Assembly: GCF_001708445.1 (NCBI RefSeq)
Contig: NZ_CP015637.1
Location: forward strand, 5,085,001-5,149,000
Origin: Pseudomonas fluorescens
GTDB taxonomy: Bacteria; Pseudomonadota; Gammaproteobacteria; Pseudomonadales; Pseudomonadaceae
DNA: 64,000 nucleotides
Direction: 5' to 3'
In this document: positions 10,503-19,426 of the stretch, in pieces
How positions within the stretch are numbered: the stretch's first letter is position 1
Layout: each line of letters opens with the position of its first letter
Position numbers and translations under genes: made by a program
Notes under the pieces: model-generated
What the model saw: only the letters and a program-made list of their open reading frames with translations
Database searches by the model: none
What the model was told of the DNA's origin: nothing

Positions 10503-11598
10503 CGCCGCCATCGTGCGCGCCAAGGCGGCCCTGGACAAACTCGACGTCGCCGAAGGCCTCGCCGAACTCGAAGGCGCTTCCGCCCGCGTCGCCGTTGACG
10601 AAAAACGCATGATCAACTGCCGCGCCGACCTCAACCAACTCGTGCCCTTCAAGTACGACTGGGCCTGGCAGAAGTACCTCGACGGCTGCGCCAACCACTG
10701 GATGCCGCAAGAGGTCAACATGACCGCCGACATCGCCCTGTGGAAAAACCCCGAAGGCCTGACCGACGACGAGCGCCGCATCGTCATGCGCAACCTCGGC
10801 TTCTTCTCCACTGCCGATTCGTTGGTCGCGAACAACCTGGTCCTGGCCGTGTACCGCCTGATCACCAACCCGGAGTGCCGCCAGTACATCCTGCGCCAGG
10901 CCTTCGAAGAAGCGATCCACACCCACGCTTACCAGTACTGCATCGAATCGTTGGCCATGGATGAAGGCGAGATCTTCAACATGTACCACGAGATCCCATC
11001 GGTGGCGAAAAAAGCCGCCTGGGGCCTGAAGTACACCCGTTCGATCTCCGATCCGAAGTTCGAAACCGGCACCGTCGACACCGACAAGGAACTGCTGCGC
11101 AACCTGGTCGCCTACTACTGCGTGCTGGAAGGCATCTTCTTCTACTGCGGCTTCACCCAGATCCTGTCCATGGGCCGCCGCAACAAAATGACCGGCGTCG
11201 CCGAGCAGTTCCAATACATCCTGCGCGACGAGTCGATGCACCTGAACTTCGGTATCGATGTGATCAACCAGATCAAAATCGAAAACCCACATTTGTGGGA
11301 TGCCGAGATGAAGGAAGAAGCGACCCAGATGATCCTGCAAGGGACGCAGCTGGAGATCGAATATGCGCGCGATACCATGCCGCGCGGTGTGCTGGGTATG
11401 AACGCGGCGATGATGGAGGATTACCTCAAGTTCATCGCTAACCGTCGCCTGTCGCAGATTGGTTTGAAGGAAGAGTATCCAGGGACGACGAATCCGTTCC
11501 CGTGGATGAGCGAGATTATGGATTTGAAGAAAGAGAAGAACTTCTTTGAGACCCGGGTGATTGAGTATCAGACGGGTGGTGCGTTGAGCTGGGATTGA
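10435..11598 (+). CDS. nrdB: Ribonucleotide reductase class Ia beta subunit, open frame after the duplication
   Basis: 387 aa. NrdB holds the diiron-tyrosyl radical that NrdA uses to make deoxyribonucleotides. Diiron ligand and radical motifs are present: [24 protein letters not shown] and [12 protein letters not shown]. The C-terminal tail ([14 protein letters not shown]) is the part that docks on NrdA. The first codon here is the copy-2 equivalent of Met30 of the native 416-aa protein, so internal initiation at 10435 would still yield an almost complete subunit lacking only the acidic N-terminus; no good Shine-Dalgarno sequence precedes it. nrdA is not adjacent. Confidence 0.85.
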   Translation: MDRLDGAGAAAAIEARAVTASDSAAIVRAKAALDKLDVAEGLAELEGASARVAVDEKRMINCRADLNQLVPFKYDWAWQKYLDGCANHWMPQEVNMTADIALWKNPEGLTDDERRIVMRNLGFFSTADSLVANNLVLAVYRLITNPECRQYILRQAFEEAIHTHAYQYCIESLAMDEGEIFNMYHEIPSVAKKAAWGLKYTRSISDPKFETGTVDTDKELLRNLVAYYCVLEGIFFYCGFTQILSMGRRNKMTGVAEQFQYILRDESMHLNFGIDVINQIKIENPHLWDAEMKEEATQMILQGTQLEIEYARDTMPRGVLGMNAAMMEDYLKFIANRRLSQIGLKEEYPGTTNPFPWMSEIMDLKKEKNFFETRVIEYQTGGALSWD

Positions 11599-11621
11599 TT
11601 CCTTAACACAGCAACACCAAG

Positions 11622-11648
11622 AAGCCCTGACTTGTTCGGGGCTTTTTT
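11622..11648 (+). terminator. nrdB terminator
   Basis: Stem AAGCCCTGA / TCGGGGCTT (one wobble pair) followed by a T-run, 24 bp after the nrdB stop. Confidence 0.85.
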
Positions 11649-11693
11649 ATGCGAGTTCACTGACGCGGAGCTTGCAGCTGCGGTCGAGCCCTA

Positions 11694-11948
11694 AAAGTCC
11701 GCGCCTGGGTACTGAAAGAAGCCAAGGGCATCTGCGAAGGCTGCGGCTCTAACGCGCCGTTCGAGGTCGACGGCTTGCCATTTCTTGAAGTACATCACGT
11801 CAAGCACCTCGCCCAGAAGGGTTCGGATCGCATCACCAATGCTGTAGCCTTGTGCCCCAATTGCCATCAGCGTTGTCACCGGTCGACTGACCGGGAGGCT
11901 TTCACCGAGGGGCTTTACGCCAAGGTCGGAAGATTGGCACGGGAGTAA
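11694..11948 (+). pseudogene. HNH endonuclease C-terminal remnant
   Basis: The + frame 11694-11948 reads KVRAWVLKEAKGICEGCG..., then FLEVHHVKHLAQKG and NAVALCPNCHQRCH, ending RLARE-stop. The paired CxxC motifs and the HH...N...H core are those of an McrA-type HNH nuclease domain. No start codon, ribosome-binding site or upstream domain exists: a stop lies in frame at 11661 and the nrdB terminator immediately precedes. I read it as the 3' relic of a larger gene. Confidence 0.7.
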
Positions 11949-12009
11949 ACTCCTGCTGTCACACCTGATGCACACTCAAAAAAATACTAGATAGGACCGA
12001 GGCCAACCC

Positions 12010-12669
12010 GTGAACCCAGACATGCTCGAAGCCGGCCCCGCTGACGCCAAAGTACTTTCCGTCTTTGACTTCGACGGCACCCTGACCCACCACGACAGTT
12101 TCGTGCCCTTCCTCAAGTTTGCCTTTGGCCCTGGCGAGTTTTATGGCCGGATGGTCAAGCTGGCGGTGCCTGGGCTGCGTTTTTTGGTGCGGCAGATCAG
12201 CCGGGATGAGTTGAAGGCGCAGTTGATCCGCACCTTTATGACCGGGGTGGAGAAGGCGTGGGTGCAGCAGAAGGCCGAGGAGTATTGCCAACGCAATTGG
12301 GCGCGGTTGATGCGCCCGGCGGGGGTGTTGTCGGTGGAGCATGAGTTGGGCTCCGGGGCGGAGGTCACGTTGTGTTCAGCGTCGCCGGCGTTGGTGCTGC
12401 AGCCGTTTGCGAATCGGCTGGGGATCAAGTTGATCGGGACTGAGCTTGAGGTGGTCGACGGGGTGTTGACCGGCAAGCTCACCGGGAATAATTGCCGCTG
12501 TGAGAATAAGGTGCTGCGGCTCGAGGCGGTGTATGGGGACCTGGGGGAGTATCGGCTGCGGGCCTGGGGCGATACACGCGGGGATCGGGAGCTGCTGGCG
12601 GCGGCGCAGGATGCGCATTTTCGGCATTTTCATGCGAAGAAGAAAAAGCGGGCTCGGTTGCAGCGGTGA
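12010..12669 (+). CDS. HAD-family hydrolase (HAD-IB, phosphoserine-phosphatase-like)
   Basis: 219 aa from GTG at 12010; ATG at 12022 is an alternative. Motif I is DFDGTLT with the nucleophile and acid aspartates at residues 20 and 22, motif II is the serine in LCSASPALVL, and the lysine/motif III-IV region is NKVLRLEAVYG...AWGDTRGDRELL. This layout fits HAD subfamily IB hydrolases such as CicA/SerB-like phosphatases. The substrate is unknown. The tail is strongly basic (HAKKKKRARLQR). Synonymous codons in the second half are G-rich compared with its neighbours. Confidence 0.85.
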   Translation: MNPDMLEAGPADAKVLSVFDFDGTLTHHDSFVPFLKFAFGPGEFYGRMVKLAVPGLRFLVRQISRDELKAQLIRTFMTGVEKAWVQQKAEEYCQRNWARLMRPAGVLSVEHELGSGAEVTLCSASPALVLQPFANRLGIKLIGTELEVVDGVLTGKLTGNNCRCENKVLRLEAVYGDLGEYRLRAWGDTRGDRELLAAAQDAHFRHFHAKKKKRARLQR

Positions 12670-12785
12670 TGCGGGTAATGGGGATCGGCTGGAACACCGA
12701 GTCGATGCCATCGGTGCCTCGCTAAAGCTCGAGACCTCCCACATTTGATTTCTGTGATCCGGTAGATCGGCGTTTGTCGTGAACG

Positions 12786-13763
12786 TTATGTCGTGGCTTT
12801 GAGGTCTACGCCCAGGGCGGTGGCAAAGGCTTTTACCAGCGGACTTCTTGGCGCGTTGTGGCGCAGGATCAGGTTGAAGACGGTGCTCAGGTGCACGTGT
12901 TCCGGGCACAGTGCGCGTAGGCGCCCTTCCCTTACCAATGGCGCGGCGTAGTGTTCCGGCAGGAAGCCGAGGAAACGACCGGTGAGGATCAGGATAGCGA
13001 CGGCTTCGACTTGCGAGGCCGAGGCGGACTGGCTGTCGTAATTGACGAAGGTGGCCTTGTCGCGATGGATCGCATACCGATGGTTGACCACTTCATATTG
13101 GCGCAGCACCTCGGGCGTAATGTCGTTCGCGGTGAAGAGCGGATGTCCTACGGCACAGTAGGCGTGGGCCTTTTCTTCGTAGAGCGGGAAGTAGTCGAAC
13201 TCTTCGCGGCGCTGGTACACGGGGACGATGCCGACAATCAAGCGCCCTTCCACCACACCGCGTTCAACTTCGTCCAATTGCGAGGCATGCAGGCGTAATC
13301 TTATTTTTGGTGATTGGCTATGTAAGTTGCCAAGCGCGGCAATCAGCGGTGAATTAACGTCGGAGACAGTGTTATCAATAACGCCCACACTAAGGTCGCC
13401 GATGAGTTCATTTTGCGCCGAACTAAGCTTGTCTCTGAAACTGTCTACCGAGGTAAATAACTCGATGGACGCTTGATACACCAACTTGCCTTCTTCGGTC
13501 AGCCCGAAGCCTTCTCGGCCCCGTGTGCACAGGCGCATGCCGATGCGGATTTCCAAGTCGGAGATCTGTTTGCTGATGGCCGCCAGGCCCACGTTCAGCT
13601 CGTTTTGCGCAGCGCTGAAGCCGCCAGCTTCGACCACGGCCATAAATACCCGCAGCAGTTTGAAATCCAAACCACTGAGTTGCAGGGGCGGTCTTGTGCC
13701 GGGTTTTGGCGGTAGGTTTCCAGAAGTGGAAAGTGGAGTTTCCATAATACGCGTTGACCTCAA
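12786..13763 (-). CDS. LysR-family transcriptional regulator
   Basis: 325 aa (an inner start METPLS at 13745 is possible). The winged HTH is at about residues 30-90 (FKLLRVFMAVVEAGGFSAAQNELNVGLAAISKQISDLEIRIG), followed by a LysR substrate-binding domain. The N-terminal ~28 residues before the HTH are longer than usual. It is divergent from the argininosuccinate-lyase-like gene at 13939 with a 175-bp shared promoter region, so that gene and the following ABC importer are its likely targets. Confidence 0.85.
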   Translation of the reverse strand: MRSTRIMETPLSTSGNLPPKPGTRPPLQLSGLDFKLLRVFMAVVEAGGFSAAQNELNVGLAAISKQISDLEIRIGMRLCTRGREGFGLTEEGKLVYQASIELFTSVDSFRDKLSSAQNELIGDLSVGVIDNTVSDVNSPLIAALGNLHSQSPKIRLRLHASQLDEVERGVVEGRLIVGIVPVYQRREEFDYFPLYEEKAHAYCAVGHPLFTANDITPEVLRQYEVVNHRYAIHRDKATFVNYDSQSASASQVEAVAILILTGRFLGFLPEHYAAPLVREGRLRALCPEHVHLSTVFNLILRHNAPRSPLVKAFATALGVDLKATT

Positions 13764-13938
13764 GTGCCATATTCAACAGGCTTCAACCCAATCCTTGAAC
13801 ATAGCCAGGCGGCGATAATGAACATAAACATCCGCCCTTGGCAACCTTGAATACGGCGCGTCAGACGCCGGTTCAGTTTAGTTGAAAACCTTTTTTTACT
13901 GCCTCCGACTCTTCTAAAAACAAGCGTGAGGAATACCC

Positions 13939-15366
13939 ATGTCCCAGCCCACCGACCGCCTTTGGGGCGCTCGTTTCAAGACCGGTCCGTCTGCTGCGTT
14001 GGCCGCATTGTCCCGTTGCCCTGAGCGCTATTTTCGCCTGACGCCCTACGACCTGGCCGGCTCCCGTGCCCATGCCCGTGAGTTGCAGCGCGCCGGTCTG
14101 CTGGATGAATCGGAGACCTTGCGCACCCTCGAGGCCCTGGACCGCATCGGTGAAGACTTCGCCGCCGGCCGCCTGCATCCCACCCTGGATGACGAGGACG
14201 TACACACCTTTATCGAACGCGTCTTGACCGAACGCCTGGGCGCATTGGGCGGCAAGCTGCGCGCGGGGCGTTCGCGTAATGATCAAACCGCCAACGATTT
14301 GCGCCTTTTCCTACGCGACCATGCGCGCACCATCACCACCGAGGTGTTGGGTCTGCAGCAGGCGTTGGTGGAACAGGCTGAGCAGCATGTCGAGAGCATC
14401 TGCCCCGGCTTTACCCATTTGCAGCAGGCGCAACCCATCGTGTTCGCCCATCACTTGCTGGCCCACGCGCAGTCGATGTTGCGCGATGTCCAGCGCCTGG
14501 TGGATTGGGATGCGCGTACGGCGTTGTCACCGTTGGGTGCGGCGGCGATGGCCGGCTCGGCGATTGCGCGACAGCCGGAACATTCAGCCAAGGAAATGGG
14601 CTACACCGGGCCGTGCGAAAACTCGATCGATGCCGTCGCCAGTCGCGACCATGTGGCGGAGTTCCTGTTTGTGGCGGGCATGCTCGGAGTGAATATTTCA
14701 CGGCTGTCGGAGGAGTTTTGCCTGTGGTCGTCGCGCCAGTTTCGTTGGGTGGTATTGGACGATGCCTACGCCACCGGCAGTTCGATCATGCCGCAGAAAA
14801 AGAACCCGGACATTGCTGAATTGGCCCGGGGCAAGGCTGGGCGGTTGATTGGCAACCTGACCGGGCTGATGTCGACGCTCAAATCCTTGCCGCTGTCGTA
14901 CAACCGCGATTTGAGCGAGGACAAACACAGCGTGTTGGACAGTGTGGACACCTTGTTGCTGGTACTGCCGGCGATGGCCGGGATGGTCGCGACCATGAAG
15001 GTCCAGGTGGAGGAGCTGCGGCGCCAGGCGCCGATGGGCTTTACCTTGGCGACGGAAGTGGCGGATTGGTTGGCCACCCGTGGCGTGCCGTTCAAGGAGG
15101 CCCATGAGATTACCGGCGCCTTGGTGCAGGCCTGCGAGAAGCATGAGATTGAGTTGTGGGAAGCCTCGCCGGCAATGCTGGCGGAGGTGGATGCGCGGTT
15201 GACGCCAGAGGTGCGCGATTGCCTGACCCTGGAAGCGGCGATTGCGGCACGCAGTGGATGGGGTGGGACGGCGCCAGAGCGGGTGCGGGAGCAGATTGGG
15301 CGGTTGAAAACGGCATTGGCTGCTCAGCAGCAATGGGCCGACACCTACACCGGTTTCAGAATTTGA
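13939..15366 (+). CDS. Argininosuccinate-lyase-family enzyme
   Basis: 475 aa member of the fumarase/aspartase superfamily with all argininosuccinate lyase signatures: RSRNDQ (111-116), FTHLQQAQP with the catalytic TH (159-160), and GSSIMPQKKNPD with the catalytic serine around 281-282. The family cleaves C-N bonds with release of fumarate. The context is not arginine biosynthesis but a divergent LysR and a polar amino-acid importer, so it may act on an imported argininosuccinate-like N-substituted aspartate (inference). GAGGAA lies 8 nt before the ATG. It could still simply supply arginine if no other argH exists in the genome. Confidence 0.85.
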   Translation: MSQPTDRLWGARFKTGPSAALAALSRCPERYFRLTPYDLAGSRAHARELQRAGLLDESETLRTLEALDRIGEDFAAGRLHPTLDDEDVHTFIERVLTERLGALGGKLRAGRSRNDQTANDLRLFLRDHARTITTEVLGLQQALVEQAEQHVESICPGFTHLQQAQPIVFAHHLLAHAQSMLRDVQRLVDWDARTALSPLGAAAMAGSAIARQPEHSAKEMGYTGPCENSIDAVASRDHVAEFLFVAGMLGVNISRLSEEFCLWSSRQFRWVVLDDAYATGSSIMPQKKNPDIAELARGKAGRLIGNLTGLMSTLKSLPLSYNRDLSEDKHSVLDSVDTLLLVLPAMAGMVATMKVQVEELRRQAPMGFTLATEVADWLATRGVPFKEAHEITGALVQACEKHEIELWEASPAMLAEVDARLTPEVRDCLTLEAAIAARSGWGGTAPERVREQIGRLKTALAAQQQWADTYTGFRI

Positions 15367-15378
15367 ACACCTTCACCT

Positions 15379-15479
15379 TGTAGGAGCGAGCTCGCTCGCG
15401 AAGAACCCAGGAACACCGCGGGGCATCAGGTTTCCCGCGTTATCGTTGACGATCTTCGCGAGCAAGCTGGCTCCTACAG
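15379..15479. repeat. REPIN (GCGAGCTTGCTCGC family)
   Basis: TGTAGGAGCGAGCTCGCTCG ... CGCGAGCAAGCTGGCTCCTACAG, between the lyase gene and the ABC permease. It may attenuate or stabilise a read-through transcript. Confidence 0.9.
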
Positions 15480-15512
15480 TGGAAGGCTGTGTACAGCATT
15501 TGGAGTAGAACC

Positions 15513-16391
15513 ATGAACCAAACCCCGGCCGAGCGCTTGGAAGCTGAGCGTAAGTTGTCCGAGAACCAGTTCGATATCACGCAGTACGAGCACGTGCCAC
15601 GTCGCTATTACGGGCGGATGTTTTTTGCCACCTTGATCGTGATCGTGTTGGCCGCGCTGTTGCGCGCATTTGCCAATGGCCAAATCGAATGGTCCTACAT
15701 CGGTCAGTTCCTCACGTCTGAGGCCATCATTTGGGGCCTGGTGAATACCATCGTCATGTCGATCCTGGCGATGGCGCTGGGCGTGGTGATCGGGGTCATC
15801 ACGGCGATCATGCGCATGTCGGCCAACCCGATCCTGCGTTACGTGGCCATCACCTACACCTGGCTGTTCCGCGGTACACCGCTGATTTTGCAGTTGCTGC
15901 TGTGGTTCAACCTGGCGTTGATCTTCCCGGTGATCGCGATCCCCGGCCTGTTCAGCATCGACACCGTCGACCTGATGACGCCATTCGTGGCCGCCCTGCT
16001 CGGCTTGAGCATCAACCAGGGCGCCTACACCGCCGAGGTGGTGCGCGCCGGCCTGCTGTCGGTGGATACCGGCCAGTACGAAGCGGCCAAGTCCATCGGT
16101 ATGCCGAGCCTGCAGGCGCTGCGCAGGATCATTCTGCCGCAGGCCATGCGGGTGATCATTCCACCGGTAGGCAACGAGTTCATCAGCATGGTGAAAATGA
16201 CCAGCCTGGCCAGTGTGATCCAGTACTCGGAGCTGCTGCACAACGCGCAAAACATCTACTACGCCAACGCCCGGGTCATGGAGCTGCTGATCGTCGCCGG
16301 CATCTGGTACCTGGCGGTGGTGACTGTTCTTTCATTTGGTCAAAGCCGCCTCGAGCGTCGTTTTGCCCGCGGCGCCGGCAAGCGTTCGTAA
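15513..16391 (+). CDS. Amino-acid ABC transporter permease
   Basis: 292 aa from ATG 15513, preferred over the GTG at 15489. A soluble N-terminus of ~40 residues is followed by five or so membrane helices. The EAA loop is GQYEAAKSIGMPSLQALRRIILPQAMRVIIPPVGNEF and TWLFRGTPLILQLLLWFNLAL is typical of the HisM/GlnP class. It is a single fused-type permease (no second one follows), presumably acting as a homodimer. First of three genes with the ATPase and binding protein. Confidence 0.9.
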   Translation: MNQTPAERLEAERKLSENQFDITQYEHVPRRYYGRMFFATLIVIVLAALLRAFANGQIEWSYIGQFLTSEAIIWGLVNTIVMSILAMALGVVIGVITAIMRMSANPILRYVAITYTWLFRGTPLILQLLLWFNLALIFPVIAIPGLFSIDTVDLMTPFVAALLGLSINQGAYTAEVVRAGLLSVDTGQYEAAKSIGMPSLQALRRIILPQAMRVIIPPVGNEFISMVKMTSLASVIQYSELLHNAQNIYYANARVMELLIVAGIWYLAVVTVLSFGQSRLERRFARGAGKRS

Positions 16392-16415
16392 GTCTGGGTT
16401 GAGGAGATTTGCCCC

Positions 16416-17180
16416 ATGAGAAGCATCGTCAAGGCCGTCAACCTGAACAAGTATTACGACCAGTATCACGCGTTGCGCGACATCAATATCGAGGTCGAGC
16501 AAGGCGAAGTCATGTGCATCATCGGCCCGTCGGGCTCGGGTAAAAGCACCCTGCTGCGCTGCGTCAACCAGCTGGAAAAAATCGACAAGGGCGGCCTGTG
16601 GGTCGACGGCGAACTGGTGGGTTACCGCGTGGTCGGCAACAAGCTGCATGAGATGAATGAAGTGCAGATCGCGCGCCAACGCCTGGCCACCGGCATGGTG
16701 TTCCAGCGCTTCAATTTGTTCCCGCACATGACCGTGTTGCAGAACATCGTCGAAGGCCCGTGCCAGGTGCTCAAGCGCTCGCCCAAGGAAGCCACGGAGG
16801 ACGCCCTGGAGTTGCTCGCCCGCGTTGGCCTGGCGGACAAGCGCAATGCCTACCCGGTGGAATTGTCCGGTGGGCAACAGCAGCGTGTGGCGATTGCCCG
16901 CGCGTTGGCGATGCGCCCCAAGTTGATGTTGTTTGACGAACCCACCTCAGCCCTCGACCCGGAGCTGGTAGGAGAAGTGCTGTCGGTGATGCGCGATTTG
17001 GCCACCACCGGCATGACCATGATCGTGGTCACCCATGAGTTGGGCTTCGCCCGCGAAGTGTCCAACCGCATGGTGTTTATGGATGCAGGCCAGATTGTGG
17101 AAGCCGGCAGCCCTGAAGAAATTCTAATAAGCCCACAAAACCCGCGTACCCAAAGCTTTATTTCTGCCGTTCGCACTTAA
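16416..17180 (+). CDS. Amino-acid ABC transporter ATP-binding protein
   Basis: 254 aa. Walker [11 protein letters not shown]-loop [12 protein letters not shown], signature LSGGQQQR, Walker [13 protein letters not shown], and H-loop VVTHELGFA. This is the GlnQ/HisP class. A GAGGAG ribosome-binding site lies 8 nt before the ATG and the permease stop is 24 nt upstream. It probably powers the permease at 15513. Confidence 0.92.
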   Translation: MRSIVKAVNLNKYYDQYHALRDINIEVEQGEVMCIIGPSGSGKSTLLRCVNQLEKIDKGGLWVDGELVGYRVVGNKLHEMNEVQIARQRLATGMVFQRFNLFPHMTVLQNIVEGPCQVLKRSPKEATEDALELLARVGLADKRNAYPVELSGGQQQRVAIARALAMRPKLMLFDEPTSALDPELVGEVLSVMRDLATTGMTMIVVTHELGFAREVSNRMVFMDAGQIVEAGSPEEILISPQNPRTQSFISAVRT

Positions 17181-17205
17181 CTAAAAAACTAACGAGAACG
17201 CCCCC

Positions 17206-18027
17206 ATGAAAAAATTGTTCATCCCAACGTTGCTCGCAGGCCTGATGGCCTCCACCGGTGTATTGGCGGCATTGCCGGCGGCAATCAAGGACAAGGGTGA
17301 GATCAGCGCGGCCATCGTGCCGAACTACCCGCCGATGGATTTCAAGGACCCGGCCACCAATAAGCTCACCGGCTTCGACTTCGACCTGGGCAACGCCCTG
17401 GCCGAGCGCCTGGGTGTGAAGATCAAGTGGCAGGAAACCGGCTTCGAGCAAATGCTCAGCGGCTTGACCACCAAGCGCGTGGACATCGTGCTGTCGGGCA
17501 TGAGCGACACCGCCGAGCGCCAGAAATCCGTGACCTTCATCGACTACTTCACCAGCGGCCCGCAGCTGTACACCCTGGCCAAGCGTGAAGAGATCAAGGA
17601 ACTGACCGACCTGTGCGGTAAAAAAGTCGGCACCAGCCGCCGCACCACCTGGCCGTCGGAAATTGCCGCGTGGAGCAAGGAAAACTGCGAAGCCGCGGGT
17701 AAACCCGCCATCGTGGTGATCGGCACTGAAGGCTCGGCGGATGCGCGGGCGCAGTTGCAGCAGAACCGTCTGGACGCGGCGATGCAGGGCAGCGAGACGA
17801 TTCCTTATTTGATGTCGTTGGACAAGGGCAAGTACAAGCCGGTGGGCCTGGCGATTTCCAAGCAGTTCACCGGGCTGGGGATCGAGAAGAGCAACACCGG
17901 GCTGGTCACGGCGATCAGTGAAACGTTGCAGGGCATGATCGATGACGGGACCTACGGCAAGATCCTGAAGAAGTGGGATCTGGAACAGGGTGCAGTCGAG
18001 AAGATCAGCATCAACGCCGGCCAGTAA
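17206..18027 (+). CDS. Periplasmic amino-acid-binding protein of ABC importer
   Basis: 273 aa. Signal peptide MKKLFIPTLLAGLMASTGVLA. SBP_bac_3 features: IVPNYPPMDFKDPATNKLTGFDFDLGNALAERLG, DIVLSGMSDTAERQKSVTFIDYF, and GMIDDGTYGKILKKW near the end. Two cysteines (about 140 and 163) could form a disulfide. Ligand specificity is not readable, though the linked lyase suggests an amino-dicarboxylate-like compound. Confidence 0.9.
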   Translation: MKKLFIPTLLAGLMASTGVLAALPAAIKDKGEISAAIVPNYPPMDFKDPATNKLTGFDFDLGNALAERLGVKIKWQETGFEQMLSGLTTKRVDIVLSGMSDTAERQKSVTFIDYFTSGPQLYTLAKREEIKELTDLCGKKVGTSRRTTWPSEIAAWSKENCEAAGKPAIVVIGTEGSADARAQLQQNRLDAAMQGSETIPYLMSLDKGKYKPVGLAISKQFTGLGIEKSNTGLVTAISETLQGMIDDGTYGKILKKWDLEQGAVEKISINAGQ

Positions 18028-18037
18028 CCCGTCCCCA

Positions 18038-18139
18038 CTGTAGGAGCGAGCTTGCTCGCGAAAAACCCGAGAGCACCGCGGGCAATCAGAAAGCCCGCGC
18101 TATCGTTGACGATCTTCGCGAGCAAGCTCGCTCCTACAG
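18038..18139. repeat. REPIN (GCGAGCTTGCTCGC family)
   Basis: CTGTAGGAGCGAGCTTGC ... GCAAGCTCGCTCCTACAG, just downstream of the binding-protein gene. Confidence 0.9.
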
Positions 18140-18175
18140 AATACCAAGGCACCTGACAAGGACATCCGCCCCACC

Positions 18176-19366
18176 GTGGCCACCTACTCCCTGGTAATCC
18201 GCCGCCTGATGATTTGCTCGGTGACCATCGTGGTCAGCCGCGCCATGACCAGCCCACTGCTGGCGCTGCTGCTGAGCACGCGCCTGGGCCTCAACCAGCA
18301 GGACATCGGCCTGCTGATGGGCATCGCGGTGTTTATCGCCACACTGCTGGGCCTGTATGGCGGCTATATCATCGACCGCCTGGAAAAGCGCAAGCTGCTG
18401 ATCCTGGCCATGCTCTCCAGCGCCATCGGCTTTCTGTTACTGACGTTTGCCAGCAACCTCTACCTCACCACCCTGACCCTGGTCATCACCGAAGCAGCGT
18501 CAGCGCTGTTCCTGATCGGCTCCAAAGCCATCATCAGCGAGAACCTGCCGGTGGGCGATCGCGCCAAGGTGTTTTCCCTGCGCTATACCCTGACCAACGT
18601 CGGCTACGCCACCGGCCCGATGGTCGGCGTGGTGATTGCCGGCCACATGCAACTGGCGCCCTTCCTGATCGCCAGCGCGATTGCCTTTGGCAGCGTGTTC
18701 CTGATGATCGGTATCCCGCCGACGCAACGGGATGACAGCCACAGACCCTTGAGTTTTCTCAGTACCCTGCGCACCTTGCGCAGCGACCGCACGTTGATTC
18801 TGTTCACCAGCGGCAGCCTGCTGAGCACCATTGTCCACGGGCGCTATACGCTGTATCTGTCGCAGTTTCTGCTGGTGGCCTACAAGCCGGCCGAGGCGCT
18901 GAAGATTCTGTCGGCGGTGCTGGCGTGTAACGCCATGACCGTCATCGCGATGCAGTACCAGATCGGGCGGTTTCTCAAGCGTGAGCAATTGCGCTACTGG
19001 ATCGTGCTGGGCACTTTGCTGTTCATGCTTGGGTTGATCGGCTTCAGCCTGGCCGACAGCTTGCTCACCTGGTGCCTGGCGATGTTTGTGTTCACCCTCG
19101 GCGAGATGATCATCTACCCGTCCGAGTTCCTGTTTATCGACACCATCGCCCCGGATGCCCTGCGCGGCAGTTACTACGGGGCACAGAACCTGGCCGCGTT
19201 TGGCGGGGCGATGAGCCCGGTGATTTGCGGGTATTTGCTGATCAACGCGGCGCCCACCAGCATGTTTTATGCCCTGGGCGCACTCACTGCCCTCGGCGGC
19301 ACCCTGTGCTTCCTGAGCGGACGCCGCGTGGCGGCTAGCCCCCCTTCGGCCAGCCCGCACATTTGA
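18176..19366 (+). CDS. MFS transporter
   Basis: 396 aa from GTG 18176 (AAGGAC 13 nt upstream). Twelve hydrophobic segments are apparent, with the loop 2-3 signature GGYIIDRLEKRKLL of drug:H+ antiporter-type MFS proteins and a polar central loop around residues 180-200. It resembles MdtH/YceL-type efflux carriers, but the substrate is unknown. It is monocistronic; the next gene has its own 60-bp gap. Confidence 0.85.
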   Translation: MATYSLVIRRLMICSVTIVVSRAMTSPLLALLLSTRLGLNQQDIGLLMGIAVFIATLLGLYGGYIIDRLEKRKLLILAMLSSAIGFLLLTFASNLYLTTLTLVITEAASALFLIGSKAIISENLPVGDRAKVFSLRYTLTNVGYATGPMVGVVIAGHMQLAPFLIASAIAFGSVFLMIGIPPTQRDDSHRPLSFLSTLRTLRSDRTLILFTSGSLLSTIVHGRYTLYLSQFLLVAYKPAEALKILSAVLACNAMTVIAMQYQIGRFLKREQLRYWIVLGTLLFMLGLIGFSLADSLLTWCLAMFVFTLGEMIIYPSEFLFIDTIAPDALRGSYYGAQNLAAFGGAMSPVICGYLLINAAPTSMFYALGALTALGGTLCFLSGRRVAASPPSASPHI

Positions 19367-19426
19367 TCGCTGCCACGGCTGATATTTGCGTAATATCCGG
19401 TTATCCCTCTCACGGACCCGAGCCTC

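Larger units (their letters stand above)
10271..11598 (+). pseudogene. nrdB: nrdB, full-length gene with reading frame broken by a 77-bp tandem duplication
   Basis: The natural start is ATG 10271 (GCAGGAG 12 nt upstream), giving MLSWDEFDKEEDGEV. From 10348 a 77-bp unit is repeated in tandem; 77 is not a multiple of three, so the frame shifts and the original frame ends at 10612 after 113 codons. Removing one unit restores exactly 416 codons, the length I expect for Pseudomonas NrdB. The rest of the gene is intact (see the reading frame at 10435). This is either a real mutation, possibly reversible by recombination between the repeats, or an assembly or culture artefact. Confidence 0.85.
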
